NCBI GenBank assembly: GCA_026391115.1
Contig: JAPLER010000092.1
Span: 1 to 29,286, forward strand
Length of the DNA stretch: 29,286 nt
Reading direction: 5' to 3'
Source: Bacteroidota bacterium
GTDB lineage: Bacteria > Bacteroidota > Bacteroidia > Chitinophagales > Chitinophagaceae
In this document: piece by piece, positions 1 to 7,718 of the stretch
How positions within the stretch are numbered: the stretch's first letter is position 1
How the letters are laid out: each line of letters opens with the position of its first letter
Notes under the pieces: model-generated
The model's input: the letters and a program-made list of their open reading frames with translations, nothing else
Database searches by the model: none
What the model was told of the DNA's origin: nothing
Position numbers and translations under genes: made by a program

Positions 1-498
1 GCTGGCTTAAATATCAATAATAATGGTGGAGATGTAAATGTTACATGGCGTGGTAGTAACACTAGTTTCTTTTTAGACGAAATGAATATAGATGCAGAAA
101 CCGCTGGTACTATAAATATGAATGAAGTGGCATATATAAAAATCTTTCGTCCACCATTTTATGGTGGCAGTGGCGGTGGTGCAGGTGGTGCAATTGCTAT
201 TTATACACGCAAGGGAAATGATGCAAAGAGTATTCCTGGTAGGGGTTTAGCATTCAAATATTTAGAAGGGTATTCAGCTATAAAACAATTTTATAGTCCT
301 AATTATGATAATGAAACAACAGCAACAGCCGATTTAAGAGAAACACTTTATTGGAATCCCTACATTATTACAAATCATTTAAAACATAAAGCTACCATTG
401 AGTTTTATAATAATGATGTAACTAAAAAGTACAGAATTAGCTTGTGTGGTATGAATACTGATGGTAAAATGACTTTGGTTGAGAAAGTAATTGAATAA
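1..498 (+). CDS. TonB-receptor plug domain protein, C-terminal part (5' end outside window)
   Basis: The reading frame is open from the first base, so the gene begins before the window; 165 residues are visible. The segment FFLDEMNID, then INMNEVAYIKIFRPPFYGG followed by a glycine-rich stretch and AIAIYTRKG, is typical of the TonB-dependent-receptor plug fold. The C-terminal part (ADLRETLYWNP, later FYNND and GMNTDGK) resembles the end of large Bacteroidota surface proteins that carry a plug domain but no outer-membrane beta-barrel. I infer an exported or cell-surface protein, but the substrate cannot be told from this part. Its last 62 bases overlap the 3' end of the opposite-strand VOC gene. 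Family assignment is good; the role is unknown. Confidence 0.75.
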   Translation, partial: AGLNINNNGGDVNVTWRGSNTSFFLDEMNIDAETAGTINMNEVAYIKIFRPPFYGGSGGGAGGAIAIYTRKGNDAKSIPGRGLAFKYLEGYSAIKQFYSPNYDNETTATADLRETLYWNPYIITNHLKHKATIEFYNNDVTKKYRISLCGMNTDGKMTLVEKVIE

Positions 499-940
499 AA
501 TAGTTCATTAATATTAACTTATTCATTTTCATAAAAGCTTGTACTACTCTTGGTGCTTTTTCTGGGTCTGTCATTAACTTACCCAACACTTTAGGTACTA
601 CTTGCCAGCTTACACTAAACTTATGGGCACACCAACCATATTTTTTAGACCAAGGATACTCGCCAAGAGGCATATACAAATTACCATTTGTTGATAAAGC
701 ATTCCAAACACTTTCTACATTATCTTCTGTTTTACAAAATATAAACATTGAAACAGATGGGTTGAATGTAAAGATTTGACCACCATTTAAACCCATAAAC
801 TTTTGCCCACTTAAATTAAAGTTTACAACCATTGGTGTATCAACTGTTATGTTGCTTTTATCAAAAATAGAGCAATAAAAAGTGGCTGCTTCTTTTGCAT
901 TGCCATCAAACCAAAGACAAGGATGTATTGAGTTATTCAT
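437..940 (-). CDS. VOC-superfamily protein, PhnB-like
   Basis: This 167-residue cytosolic protein has the hallmarks of the PhnB-like (3-dmu-9_3-mt) branch of the vicinal-oxygen-chelate fold: HPCLWFDGNAKEAATFYCSIF at the start (residues 6-26), TPMVVNFNLSGQKFMGLNGG in the middle, and KFSVSWQVVPKVLGKLMTDPEKA near residue 110-130. Such proteins are small dimeric metal-binding enzymes or binding proteins, usually of unknown substrate. Family members normally end soon after the QAFMKMNKL helix; here about 25 more residues follow (to SYHTS) that do not look conserved and are encoded antisense to the end of the neighbouring TonB-plug gene. The original stop may have been lost. No TAnnTTTG box was found close to the start. 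Confidence 0.8.
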   Translation of the reverse strand: MNNSIHPCLWFDGNAKEAATFYCSIFDKSNITVDTPMVVNFNLSGQKFMGLNGGQIFTFNPSVSMFIFCKTEDNVESVWNALSTNGNLYMPLGEYPWSKKYGWCAHKFSVSWQVVPKVLGKLMTDPEKAPRVVQAFMKMNKLILMNYFIQLLSQPKSFYHQYSYHTS

Positions 941-969
941 TGTTATAAATTTTAGTTGGGGTGTTAGAT

Positions 970-2487
970 TTATTTATTCTCTTTATTCTTTAATCGTATT
1001 AATCTTACAACCTCACTCATTTTTGGATCAATAGCATTGCGTATAGCATTACTGTTGGGTTGCATTTCAATATCTGGCAATACACCTTGTCCTTTGGGTC
1101 TGTCTTTATCCATTACATATTTATATAATGGCAAACGCACACGCAACTTAGTATTAGGTAAATAAATATTGGGAATGTGCATAGCAGAGTTGCCATAAAA
1201 ACCACCACCACTTTCTTCGCCCACAATTTTTACATTGCTTTGGCCTTTTAAAAAACTACTGAATATAGTTGATGCAGAAAAGGTGTATCCTCCCTGAATA
1301 ATATATACATTACCATTAAAATGATATTTAGATTTTGGTTTAAAATAATGCGTTTCGTACCAGCGATTGTGTATTAATCCATCGCTTTTTTTTGTTGCAA
1401 AAAGATGAGATAGTGTCCAATAACTGAACCATCCTTTTATATAATTTCCATACTCTAACTTTCTATTAATAGCAGCAACAGTATCTGCTATTTTAAAATT
1501 ACTATCAACAAGGTATTGTATAAAATGAATACTTGTTGCAATGCTGCCACCACCATTTTCTCTTAAATCTATAACCAAATTTTTTATTTGTTTGTCATCA
1601 ATATCTTTAAAACAACTATTTATAAAACATCTTAAATTGCCTTTGCTAAAAGTATTCAATTTTATAAAAGCGGTGCTGATACTTGTGTCTATAGCAAATG
1701 TTCTATAACTCAATAATTTTAATTGACGTTTACTCAGTAAAGGTTTAACAATAGGTTTGGGTTTTGCAATAACAGCAACTGCTTTAGTAGAATCAACCTG
1801 CTTTTTTGTAATATCTGGTTTTGGATAATGCCATTTTATAGTGGTAGTTTTTTCAAGTTTATTGCTGTCCAAATAAGTAATAACATAATTACTATCTATG
1901 CCATAAACATTTCTATACCAAGCAGGAAAATTACCACTTAAACTTTGGCTTTTATAATTGTTGCTATTGCCATCTGTGCTCATATATTGAAACACATCAT
2001 CTATAATTTGTTTATTCTTTTTTCCATTAATTAATGTGATAATTGTACCTCTTTTCAGCAAAGAGTCTTCTTTGTTATAATATCCCAAAACAACAAAACT
2101 ATCTTTCCAAACTTTTATAGATAATGGAAATTGTGGATACTTGTATTTATCTGCTAGTTCTACAAATTGTTTAGAAAAATGAACGCTGGTGTGTCCACAT
2201 TTTATTCTAGAAATAATGAACGCAATTTTGTTCTTTGCTTGTATTTCTGTTAATGAATCTGTAATGCTGGCAAGGGTTTGGTTAAAATAATAATCAATAC
2301 TATCTTTTGTTGTGTACCAATATAGTGATGGATGATTGGCTTCTAAAATTTTCTTTAGTAGCACTATATCTTCTCTAACTTTTGTTGCACTATATTTTTG
2401 ATTGAATGTATAATTTTTATTTTTTGTAGCTACACAAGATGATAGCATTATGATTATTAAAATAAAGATGTAGTGTCTAAAATTCAT
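970..2487 (-). CDS. S41-family serine peptidase, lipoprotein
   Basis: 505 residues. Residues 1-18 form a lipoprotein signal (hydrophobic run, then lipobox LSSC with Cys18), so the protein should be membrane-anchored outside the cytoplasm. The C-terminal third is a peptidase S41 (tail-specific protease / IRBP-like) domain: VIDLRENGGGS, then GGYTFSAST with the presumed nucleophile Ser404, then VGEESGGG, and LPDIEM near the end. The N-terminal 200 residues are the helical segment often found before S41 domains in Bacteroidota; I see no clear PDZ domain. The protein lacks the Lys general base of CtpA-type enzymes at the usual place and looks more like the tricorn/IRBP branch. It is divergent from ispD, with 83 bases between the two start codons and promoter boxes for both. 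Substrate unknown. Confidence 0.85.
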   Translation of the reverse strand: MNFRHYIFILIIIMLSSCVATKNKNYTFNQKYSATKVREDIVLLKKILEANHPSLYWYTTKDSIDYYFNQTLASITDSLTEIQAKNKIAFIISRIKCGHTSVHFSKQFVELADKYKYPQFPLSIKVWKDSFVVLGYYNKEDSLLKRGTIITLINGKKNKQIIDDVFQYMSTDGNSNNYKSQSLSGNFPAWYRNVYGIDSNYVITYLDSNKLEKTTTIKWHYPKPDITKKQVDSTKAVAVIAKPKPIVKPLLSKRQLKLLSYRTFAIDTSISTAFIKLNTFSKGNLRCFINSCFKDIDDKQIKNLVIDLRENGGGSIATSIHFIQYLVDSNFKIADTVAAINRKLEYGNYIKGWFSYWTLSHLFATKKSDGLIHNRWYETHYFKPKSKYHFNGNVYIIQGGYTFSASTIFSSFLKGQSNVKIVGEESGGGFYGNSAMHIPNIYLPNTKLRVRLPLYKYVMDKDRPKGQGVLPDIEMQPNSNAIRNAIDPKMSEVVRLIRLKNKENK

Positions 2488-2491
2488 TACG

Positions 2492-2499
2492 CAAGTATA
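2492..2499 (-). promoter_or_regulatory. Candidate -7 promoter box for the S41 lipoprotein gene
   Basis: On the minus strand this reads TATACTTG, one mismatch from the Bacteroidota -7 consensus TAnnTTTG. It ends four bases before the ATG, which would place transcription start at or next to the start codon. No convincing upstream -33 TTTG was found. Confidence 0.4.
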
Positions 2500-2531
2500 G
2501 TAGATAAGTTAATTGATTTTAAAGTTATTCG

Positions 2532-2566
2532 TTTGATGGTATTTTTTATGTTGTGCTTTACATTTG
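2532..2566 (+). promoter_or_regulatory. Candidate promoter of ispD (TTTG ... TACATTTG)
   Basis: TTTG at 2532-2535 and TACATTTG at 2559-2566, with 23 bases between them, match the Bacteroidota sigma-A consensus (TTTG near -33, TAnnTTTG near -7). The -7 box ends four bases before the ATG at 2571, so the transcript would have little or no 5' leader. Confidence 0.55.
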
Positions 2567-2570
2567 CCAA

Positions 2571-3242
2571 ATGAAAAAATATGCTGTAATTGTTGCTGGT
2601 GGCAGTGGAGTAAGAATGGGTGCAACAACACCCAAACAATTTTTATTACTAAACAACAAACCCATTTTATGGCATACTATCAATGCTTTTTTAAATTCAT
2701 ATAACGATATTGAAATAATTGTTGTTTTACCTAAAGAACATTTGCAAATAGGAGAAGACATAAAAAATATATTTATAAATAACATAGCACAAATAACATT
2801 AACTACTGGCGGCAAAACCAGATTTGATTCTGTAAAAAATGGTTTGCAACATATTAAAGAAGATAGTGTTGTTTTTGTACACGATGCGGTAAGATGCTTG
2901 TTAGATAGGGATTTAATAGAACGTTGCTACAACCAAGCTGTTGAAAAAGGAAGTGCAATACCCGTTGTAGCTGCAACAGATAGTATTAGAATTGATGATA
3001 ATGGTAAACACCATATTGTTAATAGAAACCACATTAAAATTGTGCAAACGCCACAAACTTTTTTATCAAAAATTATATTACCTGCATTTGAACAAAACTA
3101 TAACGAAACCTTTACAGACGAAGCCACTGTTGTAGAAGCATTTGGTACAAATGTTTTTTTATGCCACGGAAATTACAACAATATAAAAATTACAAGACCA
3201 GTAGATTTAATCATAGCAGAAAAACTTATTGGCAATTTTTAA
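2571..3242 (+). CDS. ispD: 2-C-methyl-D-erythritol 4-phosphate cytidylyltransferase (IspD)
   Basis: This is the third step of the non-mevalonate (MEP) isoprenoid pathway: transfer of CMP from CTP to methylerythritol phosphate. The 223-residue length is normal for IspD. Family motifs are the nucleotide loop AGGSGVRMG with PKQF (residues 9-24), HDAVRC around 104-109 (the usual HDAARP with two changes), QTPQTF, TDEATVVE and GNYNNIKITRPVDL near the C-terminus. I chose the ATG at 2571 because the protein then begins MKKYAVIVAGG, as in the family; an in-frame TTG at 2553 would add six unlikely residues and lies upstream of the probable -7 box. The downstream ABC ATPase starts 20 bases after the stop and is probably co-transcribed. 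Confidence 0.95.
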   Translation: MKKYAVIVAGGSGVRMGATTPKQFLLLNNKPILWHTINAFLNSYNDIEIIVVLPKEHLQIGEDIKNIFINNIAQITLTTGGKTRFDSVKNGLQHIKEDSVVFVHDAVRCLLDRDLIERCYNQAVEKGSAIPVVAATDSIRIDDNGKHHIVNRNHIKIVQTPQTFLSKIILPAFEQNYNETFTDEATVVEAFGTNVFLCHGNYNNIKITRPVDLIIAEKLIGNF

Positions 3243-3262
3243 TTTATAAATAAGCTTTAGAA

Positions 3263-3943
3263 TTGGTTAAAATTTATGGACAGCAAAAAGCTGTTGACAA
3301 TATTTCTTTTAAAGTAAACAAAGGAGAAGTTGTTGGCTTTTTGGGTCCAAATGGAGCAGGAAAAAGTACAACAATGAAGATTTTAACTGGTTATCTACAA
3401 CAAACAGAAGGCACTGCTATTGTGAGCGATATTGATGTAAAGAATAATCCTATTGAAGCAAAAAGAAAGGTGGGTTATTTACCAGAAGCTAACCCCTTGT
3501 ATTATGATATGTATGTTAAAGAATATCTAAGTTTTATTGCTGGTGTACATAGTTTAAATAATATTAATATTAAAGTTGATGAAGTAATTAAACTTGTTGG
3601 ATTGCAAGTAGAAAAAAATAAAAAATTGGGTCAACTATCAAAGGGATATAAACAGCGTGTTGGTTTGGCTGCAGCATTAATACACCAACCCGAAGTATTA
3701 ATTTTAGATGAGCCCACAAGTGGTTTAGACCCTAATCAAATCATTGAAATTAGAAATGTAATTAAAGAACAAGGTAAAAACAAAACGGTTCTTTTTTCAT
3801 CTCATATTTTGCAAGAGGTTCAAGCTATTTGTAATAGAATTATTATTATTAATAAAGGTAAAATTATTGCTGATGATAGTCTATTAAATCTCACTAAAAA
3901 TGAATCTTTGGAAAATGTTTTTAGAAAATTAACCAATAACTAA
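3263..3943 (+). CDS. gldA: GldA-like ABC transporter ATP-binding protein, shortened
   Basis: The nucleotide-binding domain is complete: Walker A GPNGAGKST (about residue 29-37), Q-loop region GYLPEANPLYYDMYVKEYLSF, signature LSKGYKQRVGLA, Walker B LILDEPTSGLDPNQ and the H-loop SSH. The YLPE-NPLY and SGLDPNQ segments resemble GldA, the ATPase of the gliding-motility-associated ABC exporter of Bacteroidota, which powers membrane permeases. Two things are odd. The frame is closed by TAA at 3251-3253 and holds no ATG before the domain, so the best start is TTG at 3263, which loses most of the first beta-strand. At 226 residues it is about 70 shorter than usual GldA (about 300 residues): after IIADDSLLNLTKNE it goes straight to SLENVFRKLT, a normal GldA ending. 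The stop lies three bases from that of the convergent GHL10 gene. Confidence 0.75.
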   Translation: MVKIYGQQKAVDNISFKVNKGEVVGFLGPNGAGKSTTMKILTGYLQQTEGTAIVSDIDVKNNPIEAKRKVGYLPEANPLYYDMYVKEYLSFIAGVHSLNNINIKVDEVIKLVGLQVEKNKKLGQLSKGYKQRVGLAAALIHQPEVLILDEPTSGLDPNQIIEIRNVIKEQGKNKTVLFSSHILQEVQAICNRIIIINKGKIIADDSLLNLTKNESLENVFRKLTNN

Positions 3944-3946
3944 AAA

Positions 3947-5410
3947 TCATCTTATCTCAACCAACTCACTTATATTATTATTTACACTTACACTTGCAAT
4001 AAATAATTTAGTAAATTTATCTTTTAGCAATTCATCAACATTAATTTCATCAATATCATTAACAAGAATCAATTGTTTTAGTGTAGCTGCATTTTCATTA
4101 AGGCCTGTAAATAAGGCGTAATTTTTTATTTGTTTTTTGCCTTTATATGTAATACTAAAAGTGTTATCGTTTTTGCTAATTACTAGTGGTTCTGCTGGTT
4201 TTACATCATCTATCCAAGGCATTGGAGGCACAATTGCTGGTGTATTGTAATAATTATTTTGCAAGCTATCATTCCAACCATTTGGATTACTATTAAAACT
4301 TTTGCTACTAAAATATACACTGCCCTGTGTTGCACTACAAGTTCTTAAAATTTTAATTTGATTGGGTAATTCTTCTTTGTCCTTCCAAGCTTTATTTGTT
4401 CCTGCTCTATATGGTGCTTGCCCAATGTATAGATGTCGTCCAAATGTATATCTGTTCCACCAATCAAGCAATACATCATAATCGCATAATGTATGTTTAC
4501 GCTCCCAGTATAGTTGTGGCACACAGTAATCCATCCAACCATTTTTTAGCCACAAAATAATATTGGCATATAAATCGTCAAAATTATTGATGCCAGCTTT
4601 TGTATTGCTGCCATAAGGATCTTGTGTAATATTTCTCCAAACTCCAAATGGACTAATGCCAAATTTTACCCTTCGTGGTTGAGCGTTTATAGTACGCCAT
4701 AATTGAAAAATAATGCTATCGCAATTGCTTCTTCTCCAATCTGCTTTACTTAATGTAGTGTTAGATTCTCTATAAAACTTACTGTCAGGAAAATCAGAGT
4801 TTTTTTTGTCTGGATATGGATAAAAATAATCGTCAATGTGTATTCCATCTACATTGTAGCGAGTTATGATATCTGTAACAATTTTTGTAAAATGATCTCT
4901 TACTTCCTGCAAAGCAGGATTAAAATATTTTTTGCCATCGTAACTTAAAAACCATTCAGGTTTTGTTTTAGTGATATGATTTGCAGCTATTGACGACTCT
5001 CCAATTTTAAACACAGCCCTATACGGATTTAGCCAAGCGTGAAACTCCATTCCTCTTTTATGTGTTTCTTCAATCATAAATTGTAATGGGTCGTAATAAG
5101 GATTTGGAGCAACACCTTGCGTACCTGTTAAATACTCACTCCAAGGCTCATAAGGCGAATTGTATAAAGCATCTGCTGCTGGACGAACTTGCACAATTAA
5201 TGCATTCATTCCATTTTTTTTATGCAAATCTGCTAGTTGTATAAATTCTGCCTTTTGCTGTTCGGTGGTTAAGTTTTTTTCGCTTGGAAAATCAGTATTT
5301 AAAACAGAGGCTACCCACACACCTCTAAATTCAAAAGTTGGATTTTGTTGTGCATAAGAACTGTAGCATAACAAAAAAAGGCATATAAAAAATTGAATTA
5401 TTTTTTTCAT
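3947..5410 (-). CDS. Secreted GHL10-type glycoside hydrolase (DUF187, YngK-like)
   Basis: 487 residues with a signal peptide (residues 1-20, hydrophobic core then SYAQQ). The body is the GHL10 (PF02638) TIM-barrel: EFRGVWVASVLNTDFPS at the start, MNALIVQVRPAADALY, HAWLNPYRAVF, VDGIHIDDYFYPYP, KFGISPFGVWRN, MDYCVPQLYWER and GRHLYIGQAPYR. The Asp pair in HIDDYF and the acidic residue of the QLYWE segment are candidate catalytic residues. Relatives act on cell-wall or other extracellular glycans, but no substrate is firmly established. The C-terminal 90 residues look like a fibronectin-III-like appendage. Its box TACTTTTG lies five bases upstream of the ATG. Confidence 0.9.
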   Translation of the reverse strand: MKKIIQFFICLFLLCYSSYAQQNPTFEFRGVWVASVLNTDFPSEKNLTTEQQKAEFIQLADLHKKNGMNALIVQVRPAADALYNSPYEPWSEYLTGTQGVAPNPYYDPLQFMIEETHKRGMEFHAWLNPYRAVFKIGESSIAANHITKTKPEWFLSYDGKKYFNPALQEVRDHFTKIVTDIITRYNVDGIHIDDYFYPYPDKKNSDFPDSKFYRESNTTLSKADWRRSNCDSIIFQLWRTINAQPRRVKFGISPFGVWRNITQDPYGSNTKAGINNFDDLYANIILWLKNGWMDYCVPQLYWERKHTLCDYDVLLDWWNRYTFGRHLYIGQAPYRAGTNKAWKDKEELPNQIKILRTCSATQGSVYFSSKSFNSNPNGWNDSLQNNYYNTPAIVPPMPWIDDVKPAEPLVISKNDNTFSITYKGKKQIKNYALFTGLNENAATLKQLILVNDIDEINVDELLKDKFTKLFIASVSVNNNISELVEIR

Positions 5411-5415
5411 TACTA

Positions 5416-5423
5416 CAAAAGTA
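5416..5423 (-). promoter_or_regulatory. -7 promoter box of the GHL10 gene
   Basis: On the minus strand this is TACTTTTG, a perfect match to TAnnTTTG, ending five bases before the ATG. The predicted transcript would be leaderless or nearly so. No clear -33 TTTG was seen at the normal distance. Confidence 0.5.
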
Positions 5424-5635
5424 AAAACTTGTTGGGGCTTTTATGGAATGTGTGATTAGTTTATCAATTTTTATGATTTGTTTAACATTTTAAGACAATT
5501 TTTTTATGGTTTTGAATAAGATATTTTGTTTAAGTTATTGCTTTTTTTATAGCATACATCTTTAACACTTATCTTCGGCTTTTATATTTTTAGTTACGGC
5601 TTATTTGCGTAGAAAAAACTGATGGATTATTGAGT

Positions 5636-6376
5636 ATGAAGCAGGCAATATTTAACAAAATTATTGAAGATAAAAAGCAAGGCAAAAAGTCTTTTGCTGT
5701 TTTAATAGACCCAGATAAAGTTGACACAGCATCACTTGAGAAAATAGTTGCCTTATCGGTTGACGCAAAAGTTGATTATTTTTTTGTTGGAGGCAGTTTA
5801 GTAATTTCAAGTCATTTGGACGAATGTATTCAGTATTTAAAATCAGCTTCAAATATCCCAATTGTTTTATTCCCAGGCTCTCCATCTCAAGTAAGTAAAT
5901 ATGCAGATGCTCTTTTATATCTATCGTTAATTAGTGGTCGCAATCCTGAGTTATTAATTGGCCAACATGTTTTATCTGCCCCATTTGTAAAACAAAGTGG
6001 GCTAGAAATTATGCCAACTGGTTATATGGTTGTTGATGGTGGTGCACCTACAACTGTAAGTTATATATCAAATGCAGCACCTATACCAAGCGATAAAACA
6101 GATATTGCAATGTGTACAGCTATGGCTGGAGAAATGCTAGGAATGAAATTGATTTATATGGATGCAGGAAGTGGTGCAAAACATCCTATTACAGAAAAAA
6201 TGATAAGCAAAGTAAGAAGCAATGTTGACGCTCCAATTATTGTAGGTGGTGGTATTGTTGATGCTAAAAAGGCAATGGCAAATTGTAAAGCAGGTGCAGA
6301 TATTATTGTAGTAGGAAATGCGATTGAAAAAAACGCTTCTTTAATTAAAGAAATAAGTGCTGCAATTCATAGTTAA
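5636..6376 (+). CDS. Geranylgeranylglyceryl phosphate synthase family protein (PcrB/GGGPS)
   Basis: This 246-residue TIM-barrel enzyme joins a polyprenyl diphosphate to glycerol-1-phosphate by an ether bond. Motifs are IDPDK (residues 24-28), FFVGGS (49-54), VLFPGSP (77-83), the phosphate-binding YMDAGSGAKHP (174-184), VGGGI (203-207) and VVGNAIE (225-231). The length and the LSLISGRNPELLIGQH segment fit the bacterial group found in Bacteroidota, closer to archaeal GGGPS than to the heptaprenyl enzyme of Bacillus. The ATG at 5636 gives the expected MKQAIF start; a TTG two codons upstream is the alternative. The polyprenyl length and the final lipid cannot be told from sequence. The 225-base gap before it, shared with the divergent GHL10 gene, shows no other coding capacity. 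Confidence 0.92.
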   Translation: MKQAIFNKIIEDKKQGKKSFAVLIDPDKVDTASLEKIVALSVDAKVDYFFVGGSLVISSHLDECIQYLKSASNIPIVLFPGSPSQVSKYADALLYLSLISGRNPELLIGQHVLSAPFVKQSGLEIMPTGYMVVDGGAPTTVSYISNAAPIPSDKTDIAMCTAMAGEMLGMKLIYMDAGSGAKHPITEKMISKVRSNVDAPIIVGGGIVDAKKAMANCKAGADIIVVGNAIEKNASLIKEISAAIHS

Positions 6377-6410
6377 TTTTTGTGGCGAATAAACTTATTA
6401 GAAAGTAATA

Positions 6411-6446
6411 GGTCTCTAAAAAAATTGTTTTATGAAGACCATTTTT
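6411..6446 (+). terminator. Possible terminator hairpin after the GGGPS gene
   Basis: GGTCT (6411-6415) pairs with AGACC (6436-6440) and TAAAA (6417-6421) with TTTTA (6428-6432), leaving a 1x3 internal loop and a six-base loop. A run of five T follows at 6442-6446. This fits a weak intrinsic terminator 35 bases after the GGGPS stop. The ATG of the small reading frame at 6432 lies in the descending arm, so the two readings compete. Confidence 0.4.
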
Positions 6447-6512
6447 CAATTAATTACCTTAATGATAGTATTTGTGGTTTTGGTAATCTTTTGTGGTGCA
6501 TCTAAAGATTAA
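6432..6512 (+). CDS. Possible 26-residue hydrophobic membrane peptide
   Basis: A short reading frame encodes a peptide starting MKTIFQLITL, running through a single hydrophobic stretch (IVFVVLVIF) and ending CGASKD. It looks like one membrane span, or a signal-peptide-like sequence ending next to a Cys. It sits between the GGGPS gene and the convergent glycosyltransferase, whose stop codon begins two bases after this TAA. I do not recognise it. Random AT-rich sequence can give such a frame, and a possible terminator hairpin covers its start codon, so it is only a candidate. Confidence 0.25.
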   Translation: MKTIFQLITLMIVFVVLVIFCGASKD

Positions 6513-6513
6513 G

Positions 6514-7662
6514 TTACTGCACTTTCCTATCTTTCCATTTGTAAGTTCCAAATTTGCCAAGCCAGCCAGCTACAACTATATAAATAATATGTAATGGTTG
6601 CAATAAAGCAAATTGCATCGGTTTTATTTTTCCAAAAAATAAAGATGCAGGTTGTATAAAAGCCCATTCAACAATGGTTTTGATTAAAAAAAACACAAAA
6701 AAAGAAAATAAAATTTTCGAATTAAAGAGACCACAAATAAACATTATTACCAAACTAAGATTGAAAAGATAAACCATTAGTAAAACAGGTAAAAGACTTT
6801 TGTCATCATATTTATCTGCTTTGCTAGCCCAACGAATTCTTTGATTTATAAAACTTTTCCAGGTAGGCATTGGTAATGTTGTAACAATACTTTCTTTATA
6901 AAATAGATAGCCAATTTTATCCTTGTGTTTTAGCTTTATTTTGTTCATTAACAACATATCATCGCCGCTAGCAATATTATCAATTCCTTTAAAACCACCT
7001 ACTTCAACAAAAGTATTTTTATGGTAAGCCAAATTTGCACCATTGCACATACTATGTAAACCTACACTAACTGTTGCAGCAGTTGCAGCTTGCAATGCCA
7101 TAAAATCTATAAATTGAAATTGAGAAACGATTGTTTTGTTTTTTGAAAAAACAACAGGAGCAGCAACGAATAAATTATTTGTTTGTTCAATATAATCATC
7201 AAAATGCAGCAACCAATTTTGTTGCACTTCACAATCGGCATCGGTTGTAACAATCCAATTGCCCTTTGCTTTACTTATTGCTATTTCTATTGCCTTTTTT
7301 TTATAGGCATTTAAAGGTTTGTTTTGTAATTCATCTTTAAGGTTAATAAGTTTTATGTTTTGAAAACGTGTAGCAAAATCTTCAATAATATTTGATGTAT
7401 TGTCTGTAGAATGATCGTCTATTACAATAACCTCAAAAAGTTCTTTGGGATAATTTTGAGCAAGTATTGTATTTAAACATTTGGCAATATTGTTTTCTTC
7501 GTTTCGAGCAGGAATAATAATACTAAAAGAGGTATGTGGTTGATGGTTTTTTGAGGGTTGAAAATGCTTTAATTGAATAAACCACTTTTTGTAAAGCAGT
7601 ATTAATACACAGTATGGTATTGTAAGAATAGCTGTTGCAATGATAAAAATATTTGAAAGCAT
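6514..7662 (-). CDS. Family 2 glycosyltransferase, membrane-bound
   Basis: 382 residues. One N-terminal membrane span (about 5-25) is followed by a GT-A glycosyltransferase domain: SIIIPARNEE (47-56), IDDHSTDNT with Asp82-Asp83, TDADCE with Asp141 and Asp143, SGDDMLL with Asp234-Asp235 as candidate base region, and QRIRW (274-278). Three further spans form the C-terminus (about 290-370). This layout is that of processive or lipid-linked GT2 enzymes, which move a sugar from a nucleotide donor to a membrane or polysaccharide acceptor with the active site in the cytoplasm. The acceptor is unknown. It lies 56 bases downstream of the membrane-protein gene on the same strand, with a near-consensus box TTTCTTTG (7669-7676) of its own. 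Confidence 0.88.
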   Translation of the reverse strand: MLSNIFIIATAILTIPYCVLILLYKKWFIQLKHFQPSKNHQPHTSFSIIIPARNEENNIAKCLNTILAQNYPKELFEVIVIDDHSTDNTSNIIEDFATRFQNIKLINLKDELQNKPLNAYKKKAIEIAISKAKGNWIVTTDADCEVQQNWLLHFDDYIEQTNNLFVAAPVVFSKNKTIVSQFQFIDFMALQAATAATVSVGLHSMCNGANLAYHKNTFVEVGGFKGIDNIASGDDMLLMNKIKLKHKDKIGYLFYKESIVTTLPMPTWKSFINQRIRWASKADKYDDKSLLPVLLMVYLFNLSLVIMFICGLFNSKILFSFFVFFLIKTIVEWAFIQPASLFFGKIKPMQFALLQPLHIIYIVVAGWLGKFGTYKWKDRKVQ

Positions 7663-7718
7663 TTGCTACAAAGAAAGTGTATCAAATTGTGAAAACTACA
7701 TTTTTGAATTGCATATCT

